Source: Chloroflexota bacterium (GTDB lineage: Bacteria; Chloroflexota; Anaerolineae; UBA2200). Taken from it: a stretch of 64,000 nt of DNA. The notes beneath the pieces are model-generated. The model made no database searches and was not told the origin of the DNA. It saw only the letters and a program-made list of their open reading frames with translations. Every line of letters starts with the position of its first letter. Positions within the stretch are counted from its first letter, which is position 1. Location of the stretch: contig JACIWW010000003.1 of the NCBI GenBank assembly GCA_014360905.1, positions 62,001 through 126,000 on the forward strand, given 5' to 3'. The translations under genes and the position numbers were made by a program. This document shows positions 27,618 through 36,214 of this stretch, piece by piece.

Positions 27618-30140
27618 ATGAAGAAGTATTTCATAGTGAGTCTGTTGCTCAGTTTGTCTTTGGTATTGGGGGTAGCCATCGTCGTACGTGCGAAGGTACC
27701 TTCAGGATATGGCCATACTCGTGGCCTGTACCTGCTTTTTGATGTCCCTGAGTACGAACTGAACCCGCCACAGGTACCCCTCGTAGGCGGACATTGGCGC
27801 TATAAATGGTCTGAACTGGAGCCGGGAAATGCTACCTACAACTGGGGGAAAATAGATAACTGGATATTGAAGGAGCAGGAACGGGGTAAGTTAGTGGCGA
27901 TAGGTTTTACCTTCTTTGGACATTATGGAAATGTTGCGGCAGGGGATGGTTTGCAAATCCCTTCCTGGTTGCCGAGCATCGATCCCAATGTACGATGGCA
28001 GAACCCGCGACGGCTGCCAGAAGTCTGGTATGTTCCCAACTATTGGAATCAGACTTTCCGTAATTACTATCAGCGTTTTATCAACGCTTTCGCGCAGCAC
28101 TTGGCAGAAAACCCTGCCCTACGCAACCGCGTGGCATGGGTGTCAATGGGAGTGGGCGTAGACGGTGAGACTTATCCTGCTCCCAAGTATGGGGCCGAGT
28201 TGGATAGATTAGACCATTACTATTATCTTTACGATCGAGGCATAACCGTAGACCAATGGGTCGAGTACGTGAACTGGTGCTCTAGCATGTATAAGCAAGC
28301 ATTTCAGAACTATGGCTTGAGCATCCCGATCTTCATTGATATTGGCCCTACTTACCGTGGAGGCGATACAGAGCGCAATACTGTCTCTGCATATGCGGCG
28401 AGCCTCGGCATAGGCATGCGCCACAATGGGTTGGTCGCAGATCACGACAATGCAGTGAATGCTTACGCTCCTATAAATAACTACTGGAACACGGTGCCTG
28501 TAGCTTGGGAAACCTATGCCACTACCTATTTGTCTACCAAGTCTGACGTGTTCTGGGCACTTATGTGCGGGCTTTCCAAGCGTGCAGACAACATTGCTAT
28601 CGACAAAAAACTATGGCTCAAGGAGGAAAACCAGCCATTGCTTCGCTTCGCTGCCCGCTACCTTGGCGTAACAGTTTCAGATACGCCAGGTGCATGGGTC
28701 GCCTTGCGTGAGACCAAGTACGCCGGGGGAGACAAAGGAAACTTTAGCTTGTTCCTGACACAGAAGGATGATGCACTGTATGGTGGCAAGACCGTGGCCG
28801 TTTGGGACATAGGCCAAAGTAGAGGCTATCTTTTCGATGTGCCAAACGGCAGTTATCAAGTGAAATTACATTTTGCCGAGATCTATGCCAATATCCCTAA
28901 TGCGCGGGTCTTTGACATCAAGATCGAAAACGTCGTTGTGAGATCCAATCTCGATATCTGGACTGCCGCCGGTGGCAAGAACCGGGCTCTCGTTTTGACT
29001 TTCTCTACCACCGTTTCAGATGGGCGGCTAGAGATTGATTTTGTGCAGAAAACGGATATGGAGCCTGTGATTAATGCGATTGAGGTGATTGGGCCAGGCT
29101 ACACAAGAAGAATCAACTGTGGCGGGTTGAGATACACCGATAGCGTTGGCAATGTCTGGGTTGGGGATCAGGAGTACGAACCAGGAAGTTTTGGTTATAT
29201 TGGTGGTGGCCCTTGGTCCTGGGAAGATGATATTCTCAACACTGATGATGACTACCTATACCAGACTCTGCGCATAGTATACACGGGAGCACCCACCTTT
29301 GGACGCTTCACTAGGCGAACGGATCAGAGCACAGGCAACAGATACATGCGTTTTGATATTGACAATGGCTACATGTACCCTGGGAACTTTAGTACTGCTA
29401 CTATCACAGTAACTTACCTCCTTACTGGTACTGACCGTTGGGAACTTAGGTACGATGCACTTGGTGACTCAAACAAGGCTGCTATCCCAGTCGGTTCTAC
29501 CAATCCATGGGTGCAGAAAGACAATTCCGGTGTCTGGACGCAGGCGGTATTCTTCCTCACGGATGCACGCTTTGCGAATGGTCAGCCTGGCGGTACTGAT
29601 TTCTCCATAGATTGTTTGGGCGACGGTGATGAGTACATCTCTTTTGTCGAGGTGACTAAAGATGGCGGCAGTGGCCCTACAATTACTCCTACACCGACCA
29701 CAATACCTTGCACACTCCAGGGCAAGGTTACCTTGCAGGGCCGTCCGACTCCTCCAAATGTGCGCTGGGTGACTCCGTTGACGGTGACAGTAGGCAGCAC
29801 CGAATATGCCGTTACCACAGATACCTCAGGCTACTTCACTGTGACAGGGTTGACCCCTGGTACCTACGATATCCGCGTGAAACATGCGCATACTTTGCGC
29901 AATGTGAAAAGAGGAGTGACCTTGGTCGCTGGGCAGAACAACATTGACTTTGGTACGCTTCTGGAGGGCGATGCCAACAATAATAACTGTGTTGATATGC
30001 TCGATTTCGTTATCCTGAGATCCAAATTCGGCAGCACGACCGATCTGCGGGCTGATTTCAATCAGGACGGCGTCGTGGATATGTTGGATTTCGTCCGGCT
30101 CAGAGCGAATTTCGGGCGCTGCGGGGATATCGAGGTGTGA
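27618..30140 (+). CDS. Secreted multidomain protein: TIM-barrel-like domain, malectin pieces, dockerin
   Basis: 840 residues. Residues 1-25 are a signal peptide (KKYFIVSLLLSLSLVLGVAI). Residues ~30-350 look like a glycoside-hydrolase-type TIM barrel (WRYKWSELEPGNATYNWGKI); Glu in VDGETYP (~184) and AWETY (~298) could be the acid/base and nucleophile. Residues ~385-493 match the later part of a malectin domain (FDVPNGSYQVKLHFAEIY); residues ~498-556 match the beginning of one (RRINCGGLRYTDSVGNVW). A further beta-domain (~560-682), a short Thr-Pro linker, a carboxypeptidase-like beta-sandwich (~699-783) and a type I dockerin (~785-835) follow. It should act outside the cell, possibly on the glycan made by the locus. 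The sugar-cleaving role is inferred. Confidence 0.8.
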   Translation: MKKYFIVSLLLSLSLVLGVAIVVRAKVPSGYGHTRGLYLLFDVPEYELNPPQVPLVGGHWRYKWSELEPGNATYNWGKIDNWILKEQERGKLVAIGFTFFGHYGNVAAGDGLQIPSWLPSIDPNVRWQNPRRLPEVWYVPNYWNQTFRNYYQRFINAFAQHLAENPALRNRVAWVSMGVGVDGETYPAPKYGAELDRLDHYYYLYDRGITVDQWVEYVNWCSSMYKQAFQNYGLSIPIFIDIGPTYRGGDTERNTVSAYAASLGIGMRHNGLVADHDNAVNAYAPINNYWNTVPVAWETYATTYLSTKSDVFWALMCGLSKRADNIAIDKKLWLKEENQPLLRFAARYLGVTVSDTPGAWVALRETKYAGGDKGNFSLFLTQKDDALYGGKTVAVWDIGQSRGYLFDVPNGSYQVKLHFAEIYANIPNARVFDIKIENVVVRSNLDIWTAAGGKNRALVLTFSTTVSDGRLEIDFVQKTDMEPVINAIEVIGPGYTRRINCGGLRYTDSVGNVWVGDQEYEPGSFGYIGGGPWSWEDDILNTDDDYLYQTLRIVYTGAPTFGRFTRRTDQSTGNRYMRFDIDNGYMYPGNFSTATITVTYLLTGTDRWELRYDALGDSNKAAIPVGSTNPWVQKDNSGVWTQAVFFLTDARFANGQPGGTDFSIDCLGDGDEYISFVEVTKDGGSGPTITPTPTTIPCTLQGKVTLQGRPTPPNVRWVTPLTVTVGSTEYAVTTDTSGYFTVTGLTPGTYDIRVKHAHTLRNVKRGVTLVAGQNNIDFGTLLEGDANNNNCVDMLDFVILRSKFGSTTDLRADFNQDGVVDMLDFVRLRANFGRCGDIEV

Positions 30141-30300
30141 ACGCCACAATGGTTAGTGGGATGCGAGAGATGGCTAGCGGTACCAGATGGTACAAGTACT
30201 GTACAGGCCAATGTTGTTCCCGCTTTTGAGGAGAGTAGCTTTAGGAAAAACAAGTAGACAACCTCTATTATAAAGTAAGGTCCTTTATTAAGGAGCTGGT

Positions 30301-32250
30301 ATGGAATTGCCTAACAAAAATCATAGAAGGATCCAATCGTGCCGCCTTTGTATAGGGTTGCTGATTGCGCTTGCATGCGTTGGCCTTTTTTTGTTGTTTG
30401 GTGTTGGCTCATCCAATACAGCGGTGGCTGAGGATGCCCCAGGAATCCATCCCGATTCTGGTGCTGGCGTAGTATCTGTCGTGGAACAGATTGATGCCAG
30501 GCTACAAGGTATGGCGGCAGGGACTGTGGTGATGAGGATTTCGCCGCCTTCTGTCTCAGTGGCGAAGGATGACATTTTCACCGTAGATATCATGGTGGAT
30601 GCCGGGGATGAAGATATCATCGCGGTATTCATGTACCTCGACTTCAATCCCCTGTATCTGCGAGTGGTGGACGCTAGCGGGAATCCTACCAGCACGATTG
30701 AAGTGAACGGAGCTCTCTTTGATTTTGTTACGAAGAATACGGTGGACAATGCCACTGGCCAGATAGATTTATGGGCGGGTGTTGCTCCTGGGACTCCTGA
30801 GCCGAGTGGCACCTTTCGTGTGGCAACGATACGGTTCAAGGCGCTATGGGGTACGGGTGGGGCAAGCACGCCGTTGGTCTTTGTTTCACGGGGTGGTGAC
30901 CCAACGGCAGTATATAATCTTGAAGGCAATGAGGTACTAGCGGGTGTACAAAATGGCCATATCACCATTAGCGGGGATACACCGCCTGCTACACCAACTC
31001 CTTCTCCCACTCCGACACGCACGCATACCAGCACGCCAACGCTCACGCCAACGCGCACTGCTACTAGCACGCCAACGGTCACGCCAACTCGTACCAATAC
31101 ACCAACGATTACACCGACTCCGGTAGGTACGCCACGCACCATTGTATTCCAGAACGGGGTATGGCCTAATTCATTGTACTCTGGAATACAAGATACGTAT
31201 TTGGACTCCTGGTACCCTAATGTGCCAAGAGGAAGTGAGATTGACTTGCGTCTGATCACTGATGGCGCAAGACGGCCTTTGGTCAAGTTCGAATTTTCGC
31301 CTTATCTCCCTTATGGAGCGCGTGTAGTCGGAGCCAAACTGTATGTATATGCGTATTATGCCTCGCACAATGAAGCGTCCACAGATGTCGAGTTGTATCG
31401 CGTCAATCGCCATTGGGAAGAAGACACAGCTACCTGGAACAGCCCTTGGCTCCTTCCAGGTTGTGCGAAGATTCCTGAGGACCACGAGTTGATGCCCGCT
31501 GCGATAGCAAGAGTGGGAAGGGTGGAATCTGCAGGGGTTTGGGTAGAGTGGGATATTACGCCCTTGGTGCAGGAGTGGGTATCTGGATCAGTAGCAAACG
31601 AGGGTGTCATCCTGATTGCTCCGTACCAGTATCATCGGCATCTGTATTTCCGTTCTTCCAATGTCGTAGACAAAGCACGACGTCCGAGGGTGGAAGTGCA
31701 ATACTATGAACCTCTGCCAACGCCGACTCCAACCCCTACGACTACTCCTACGAGCACTCCTACGCCAACAATGACGCTTACACCCACGCCAGTGCCAGGC
31801 AGAATCGAGGGAGTGGTCTGGAACGATCTGAACGGTAATGGAGTGAAGGACGCTGGAGAGCCAGGATTGGCTGGGGCTATTGTCTGCTTGTATGATTCTG
31901 CACATCCTGACCCAGAACCACCTATCCGAGACCCTATCTTGACCGGAGGGTATGGGTCGTTTTCCTTTGAGGAATTGCCACCACGCTCTTATCTATTGGT
32001 CGTGACTGCTCCTGCGAATTACATTCCCACCACCCCAGAAAGGATGAATATCCTGATCTCCAGTGGGGTCACTGTACGGGTTAGTTTCGGTGCTTGGATA
32101 CCTACGACAGCAACGCCCACGGCAAGCCCTTCACCAACAGCTACCAGCACCCCCACACCAACTGTTACGCCATCGCCTATCCCTTCATTGACCCCCACGC
32201 ACACTACCAGGCGGCAGCGGATCTTTCTCCCCATTATTTTTACTTACTAG
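30301..32250 (+). CDS. Secreted cohesin-like / DNRLRE / SdrD-B-like protein
   Basis: 649 residues. A hydrophobic segment (~15-37) is the signal or anchor. Residues ~76-224 resemble a cohesin: MRISPPSVSVAKDDIFTVDI, AVFMYLDFNPLYLRVVD and FRVATIRFKAL. A Thr-Pro linker (~227-278) leads to a DNRLRE domain (~281-470: DTYLDSWYPN, RPLVKFEFS, WEEDTATWNSP, WDITPLVQEWVSG). A second linker leads to an SdrD-B-like domain (~500-600: IEGVVWNDLNGNGVKDAGE, GSFSFEELPPRSY). A third linker ends with RIFLPIIF. The cohesin may bind the dockerins of the proteins at 2-589 and 27618-30140. TCCTT-TATT-AAGGA just before the start could fold over the ribosome-binding site. Confidence 0.8.
   Translation: MELPNKNHRRIQSCRLCIGLLIALACVGLFLLFGVGSSNTAVAEDAPGIHPDSGAGVVSVVEQIDARLQGMAAGTVVMRISPPSVSVAKDDIFTVDIMVDAGDEDIIAVFMYLDFNPLYLRVVDASGNPTSTIEVNGALFDFVTKNTVDNATGQIDLWAGVAPGTPEPSGTFRVATIRFKALWGTGGASTPLVFVSRGGDPTAVYNLEGNEVLAGVQNGHITISGDTPPATPTPSPTPTRTHTSTPTLTPTRTATSTPTVTPTRTNTPTITPTPVGTPRTIVFQNGVWPNSLYSGIQDTYLDSWYPNVPRGSEIDLRLITDGARRPLVKFEFSPYLPYGARVVGAKLYVYAYYASHNEASTDVELYRVNRHWEEDTATWNSPWLLPGCAKIPEDHELMPAAIARVGRVESAGVWVEWDITPLVQEWVSGSVANEGVILIAPYQYHRHLYFRSSNVVDKARRPRVEVQYYEPLPTPTPTPTTTPTSTPTPTMTLTPTPVPGRIEGVVWNDLNGNGVKDAGEPGLAGAIVCLYDSAHPDPEPPIRDPILTGGYGSFSFEELPPRSYLLVVTAPANYIPTTPERMNILISSGVTVRVSFGAWIPTTATPTASPSPTATSTPTPTVTPSPIPSLTPTHTTRRQRIFLPIIFTY
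30986..31133 (+). repeat. Thr-Pro linker with a 36-bp tandem unit
   Basis: Within this linker two adjacent 36-base units encode TSTPTLTPTRTA and TSTPTVTPTRTN. A third, degenerate unit follows. It joins the cohesin-like and DNRLRE domains. Confidence 0.7.
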
Positions 32251-32305
32251 GGGAGTTGCAAAAGAGATGTTCACTAGTCCGAGTTGGCCTTAAGGAAGGT
32301 GAGCA

Positions 32306-34603
32306 ATGAAAAAACTAGTGATGGCTATTGCAATAGGTTTCTTTTCTGGTTTGGCATGTTTTATCTGCTTAGCACTGCCGGGGGTAGCGCAGAACCACTT
32401 GCTTCCCTCAGAGGTCAGTGGTAGAAAGGCAGTTCTAGCTCTCTCCGCTCCTGAGGCCATCACTTTTCAGCAGGGCGTCTCCCCTACACTCTCATATGCA
32501 GGGGTAACCGATACATATATCTATGCCTATAGGCCTAGCGATAATTATGGCGGGTACATTAACTTAACGCTTAGTTATGATTATAGTTATAGGGTATTGC
32601 TGCGCTTTGACCTGTCTGAATACATTCCTACCACTGCGGTGGTGACCCGGGCCCGGTTGGAACTCTATGTCTACAATGCGATCAATACAGGAGTCACGAA
32701 CTATATAGATGCCTATGAGATCCTCCGGCCGTGGGAGGAAATGCAGGCTACCTGGAACAATGCGACATCCAGCCAGGCTTGGGAAAAACCTGGATGCGAT
32801 GGAGCGAGTGATCGGTCTTTAGATCGTGTTGCACAGGCCCAATTTCGTTCTTGGCCAGGGTGGCAGGTATGGGAAAATGATCCATTGAAGAACCTCGTGC
32901 AACGCTGGGTTTCCAATCCATCTACCAACCATGGGGTGATTCTGATTGGGGTTGGTGAGCCCCTTAATGACCGACAATTTTGGTATCTAACATCGTCGCA
33001 GAATGCTGCTCCTTTATCCCGCCCCAAATTGGAGGTGGTCTATTATGTACCAATACCGACTGCCACGCCTACGCGCTCCCCAACTCCTACTCCATCAAGC
33101 ACTCCCACTCCTTCTAGGACGCCTACGCCAACCGAGATTATCACGGGAGGCGAAGTGGCCGGGATGGCATGGAGGGATGAGAATGGCAATCGCGTGTGCG
33201 ATCCGGATGAGTTACCCCTATCTGATGTTACCATTTTGCTTAAGAATGCAGATCATATAGAAATTGAAAGGCAAACAACATTGTGGGATGGGAGCTACCG
33301 GTTCGTTGATCTGGAAAGTGGCAGCTATATCGTGACTAGGGAAGATCCCGCAGGGCACATTTGCACCTGGCCAATAGCAGGCTCGTATGCGTTTTATCTG
33401 GCCTTTGGACAACGGCTTACCGGCCTAGATTTTGGCTTTTCCCCATTGCCAACGGTCACTCCGACGCCCACGCAGTCCCCTATGCCTACACCCACTTTTA
33501 CGCCAACCTATACACCTACCTTCACGCCGACACAAACGAAGACGCCTACTGCTACGCCAACGGATACGCCCTCAGGCATGCCAACGCAGACACCAACGGC
33601 ATCGCCCACTATTACGCTTACACCAACTCCTTTTGACACACCTAGTGGAACGATTCACGATCCCATTCCCATCGTTTGTGAAGCAATGTACCATGGCAAT
33701 ACGGCTGGTCACCTTGCATTTATCCAGGATTATGGAACTTGTGGAGCTGGGGTTATAGGGCCAGAAGTCGTTTATGTTTTTCAGGCTAGTTACGCGATGA
33801 ATTACCTTAGTATCAACTTGGATACTGAAGCGGACCTGACCCTGTTTCTATTAGCCAGTGCCAACCCTCGAGATTGTATGAGTACAGGGGGATCCGTTAC
33901 GGTAGTGGATGTTGTCCCTGGAACTGTGTATTACATCGTGGTAGACGGTTTCGAGGTTGGCAGTTATACTTTGGAAGTGCATTGCCATCCTCCGCCGGTT
34001 CACACCCCCACACCTACCTTGACACCCACTTTCACGCCAACGTCAGGGCCTTCTCCAACACCCACATGTACTCCTACACTGGGTGGGCCTTCTGTTATCT
34101 ATTTGCCCCTCATACACAAGCCCCGCATAGAAATCCTGGTAAACTGTGGTTCGGAGAGCAACTACATTGACTCTGTGGGGCAATTCTGGTCTGCTGATCA
34201 GCCATACGCTGTTGGCAAGTGGGGCTATGTAGGTGAATCTTCTGATTTCTCTGTCCCTGTCTTTAAGAACATAAACAACACAAGCGATCCAACTTTGTAT
34301 CAGACAGCGCGTTGGGGATTGGATTTCGGCTATCAGTTCGATGTGCCGAATGGCATTTATCAGGTAGAGCTGCACTTTGCCGAGCTTTACTTTCGTAGTG
34401 CTGGCAGGCGACTCTTTGAGATTATCATCGAAGGACAGACCAAGCTCAGAGAATTCGATATCTTTGCTGCTGCGGGGGGAGCCTTTACCGCGCATGTCAG
34501 AACATTCGAGGTAATAGTGAGCGATGGACATCTCAATGTAGATCTTGTGCATGGGTCGGCTGACTATCCCATGATTAATGCACTGAAAGTTACCAGACAG
34601 TAA
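32306..34603 (+). CDS. Secreted DNRLRE / SdrD-B-like / PPC / malectin protein
   Basis: 765 residues. A signal peptide (~1-29, ending near GVAQN) is followed by a DNRLRE domain (~52-248: [50 protein letters not shown]). A Thr-Pro linker, an SdrD-B-like domain (~282-378), a long Thr-Pro linker (~381-447) and a PPC-type domain (~448-562: [17 protein letters not shown]) come next. Another linker ends in [10 protein letters not shown] (~597-606), and a complete malectin domain closes the protein (~609-764: [46 protein letters not shown]). It carries only binding and adhesion-type modules. It is probably a surface glycan-binding protein. A perfect terminator hairpin begins at its stop codon. Confidence 0.82.
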   Translation: MKKLVMAIAIGFFSGLACFICLALPGVAQNHLLPSEVSGRKAVLALSAPEAITFQQGVSPTLSYAGVTDTYIYAYRPSDNYGGYINLTLSYDYSYRVLLRFDLSEYIPTTAVVTRARLELYVYNAINTGVTNYIDAYEILRPWEEMQATWNNATSSQAWEKPGCDGASDRSLDRVAQAQFRSWPGWQVWENDPLKNLVQRWVSNPSTNHGVILIGVGEPLNDRQFWYLTSSQNAAPLSRPKLEVVYYVPIPTATPTRSPTPTPSSTPTPSRTPTPTEIITGGEVAGMAWRDENGNRVCDPDELPLSDVTILLKNADHIEIERQTTLWDGSYRFVDLESGSYIVTREDPAGHICTWPIAGSYAFYLAFGQRLTGLDFGFSPLPTVTPTPTQSPMPTPTFTPTYTPTFTPTQTKTPTATPTDTPSGMPTQTPTASPTITLTPTPFDTPSGTIHDPIPIVCEAMYHGNTAGHLAFIQDYGTCGAGVIGPEVVYVFQASYAMNYLSINLDTEADLTLFLLASANPRDCMSTGGSVTVVDVVPGTVYYIVVDGFEVGSYTLEVHCHPPPVHTPTPTLTPTFTPTSGPSPTPTCTPTLGGPSVIYLPLIHKPRIEILVNCGSESNYIDSVGQFWSADQPYAVGKWGYVGESSDFSVPVFKNINNTSDPTLYQTARWGLDFGYQFDVPNGIYQVELHFAELYFRSAGRRLFEIIIEGQTKLREFDIFAAAGGAFTAHVRTFEVIVSDGHLNVDLVHGSADYPMINALKVTRQ
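33450..33640 (+). repeat. Long Thr-Pro linker repeat
   Basis: The longest Thr-Pro coding tract in the window. It joins the SdrD-B-like and PPC domains of the preceding protein. Confidence 0.75.
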
Positions 34604-34640
34604 ACCAAAAAGCCGCCGGGATACGGCGGCTTTTTGGTTT
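34602..34640. terminator. Perfect bidirectional intrinsic terminator between convergent genes
   Basis: A 17-bp perfect stem (34602-34618 and 34624-34640) with the 5-base loop GGATA. The GC core GCCGCCG is flanked by A-rich and T-rich arms on both sides, so it can stop transcription from either direction. The stem begins inside the stop codon of the left gene. The right gene ends 12 bases beyond it. Confidence 0.93.
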
Positions 34641-34651
34641 ATGAGAGGAAC

Positions 34652-36136
34652 TCATTGCCTATCGGGCAGTAGTGTGGTAGCAATGCTTAGCCCAACACAA
34701 AGCCAGAACAGGGTCACCGCGTGCTGGAAATTGAGGTTAAAAAAGTAATGGTCGAATATCCCCGTGAACAGTGCACCCAGAAGCGCAGTGAACAGTCCCA
34801 ATAACACAGACTCCAGTCTAGGGAAAGCGGTGATCTTCTGCAAGCTGCGCAGAATTTGGATCATCACGAGTGCCATGATAAACAGAAACATGGCCAATCC
34901 TATCAGGCCCATTTCCTCTGCTATCAGCAGATAAACACAGGAAACGCCGATATACGTATCAATGTCAGGAGCCCCGGCAAATCCCACCCCAAACCACGGG
35001 TAACGTGAGATGAGGATCAAAGCGTCTTTGTATTCGCCAAAGCGCATTTGCGTCGCCAGATCTTCACCACGCAATCCTGCCAAAAAGCGTTGTACATACC
35101 ACTGTGTCTGTGGCAACAGCAGGATGAGCAACCCCACCACCAGGACAAATCCCAGCAATTTCCGATAGCGGAGCAGCGCCAAGATGCAGAGGGCAGCGCC
35201 TAGTCCTGCCATTGCTCCGCGTGAGAACGTCAAAAGGAGGCATAACAGCATGACTGCTAGCACAGGCATCACCAGCCAATTGATGCCTTTCCAGCGTAGC
35301 CATCGTCCAAATAAGGGTAGGGGATCGTGTGCTAGAAACTGGGGTACCGTAACCCCCGCTACAATCACTAGCAGTCCTCCCAAAACGTTCGGGTCTATCG
35401 AGGTAGACGTAGCGCGCAGGGGCAGATCGGGGTTGTCTTCTACAAAGCGCAGTACATCGCTCCCAGCGGGGTAACGGAAGACGCGCAAAGTCGAAAGCAG
35501 GCGGATGGTCAAGTTCTGAGGTAGGAAGTATAGTACTACACCGATCAATGAGGCTGCAAAGCCAGCCAGAATGAGGATGGTGATGATGTGCTCTAGGTGC
35601 TTTGGACTTTGCACAGTGTTGATGACCACGAAAAAGAGGAAAATACTCAGCAGCAATTCAACAAAGTGGCGTAATAGATTGGTAGTGAGGGGAGCATAGG
35701 ATAGGCCGATAATGAATGACGCGCAGGCCAGAGCCATAAAAAGGACGATGGGTAAGGCTAATGCAGAACCAATGACTTGTTTTTGTTTCTTGCGGGCTAC
35801 CTGGAACAGCCAGTTGACCAACAAGACTAGAAGAACCAAGTCCAGTAGCGTGGGTGAGAAGCCAATGTTAGGGACGGGTAGAGCGGCGAAAGGCAGCAGA
35901 CAAATCACCCCAACGATGGCGAAAAATGTGAGCTGTGTGCTGCGCAGCATGAGCAAGCCGCCTGCTACTGCTACCAACAAGGCGATAGCGAGTATAGGGC
36001 CAAGGAAAGCAAACAGTGCTCCACCAGACACGCCAACGATTAAACAAAGGATGAAAGTTGCAATAGCTTGTTGTGTTTTGCTGCCCGTAATCAGCCAGGA
36101 CTGCAACCGTCTGCGCAGAGTTTCTTGAAGTGTCAT
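34652..36136 (-). CDS. O-antigen ligase/polymerase family membrane protein
   Basis: About 494 residues with about ten or more membrane helices. The Wzy_C core contains LTFSRGAMAGLGAALCILALL, and VGFAGAPDIDTYIGVSCVYLL lies in the external loop region. I chose the ATG at 36136; a longer frame starts at a TTG of 36196. It is the last gene of the right arm and follows two GT-C genes. A second family member is at 9213-10670. It could join the finished polymer to a carrier or polymerise repeat units. Confidence 0.83.
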   Translation of the reverse strand: MTLQETLRRRLQSWLITGSKTQQAIATFILCLIVGVSGGALFAFLGPILAIALLVAVAGGLLMLRSTQLTFFAIVGVICLLPFAALPVPNIGFSPTLLDLVLLVLLVNWLFQVARKKQKQVIGSALALPIVLFMALACASFIIGLSYAPLTTNLLRHFVELLLSIFLFFVVINTVQSPKHLEHIITILILAGFAASLIGVVLYFLPQNLTIRLLSTLRVFRYPAGSDVLRFVEDNPDLPLRATSTSIDPNVLGGLLVIVAGVTVPQFLAHDPLPLFGRWLRWKGINWLVMPVLAVMLLCLLLTFSRGAMAGLGAALCILALLRYRKLLGFVLVVGLLILLLPQTQWYVQRFLAGLRGEDLATQMRFGEYKDALILISRYPWFGVGFAGAPDIDTYIGVSCVYLLIAEEMGLIGLAMFLFIMALVMIQILRSLQKITAFPRLESVLLGLFTALLGALFTGIFDHYFFNLNFQHAVTLFWLCVGLSIATTLLPDRQ

Positions 36137-36214
36137 GTATCTTGCCCCATGTGTGCTGCCTGCACTGATATTAGCACAAGAATGGCGTGCAAGCAACTGA
36201 GATGTGCGAAGATG

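Noticed and set aside
30321-31286. A 321-codon open frame on the - strand, Val-Gly rich
   Set aside because: It is the antisense of the Thr-Pro linker and domains of 30301-32250, with no ribosome-binding site or family motif.
31000-34080. Thr-Pro codon repeats as a CRISPR or mobile repeat
   Set aside because: They keep the reading frame and encode linker peptides between domains; they are ordinary low-complexity coding repeats.
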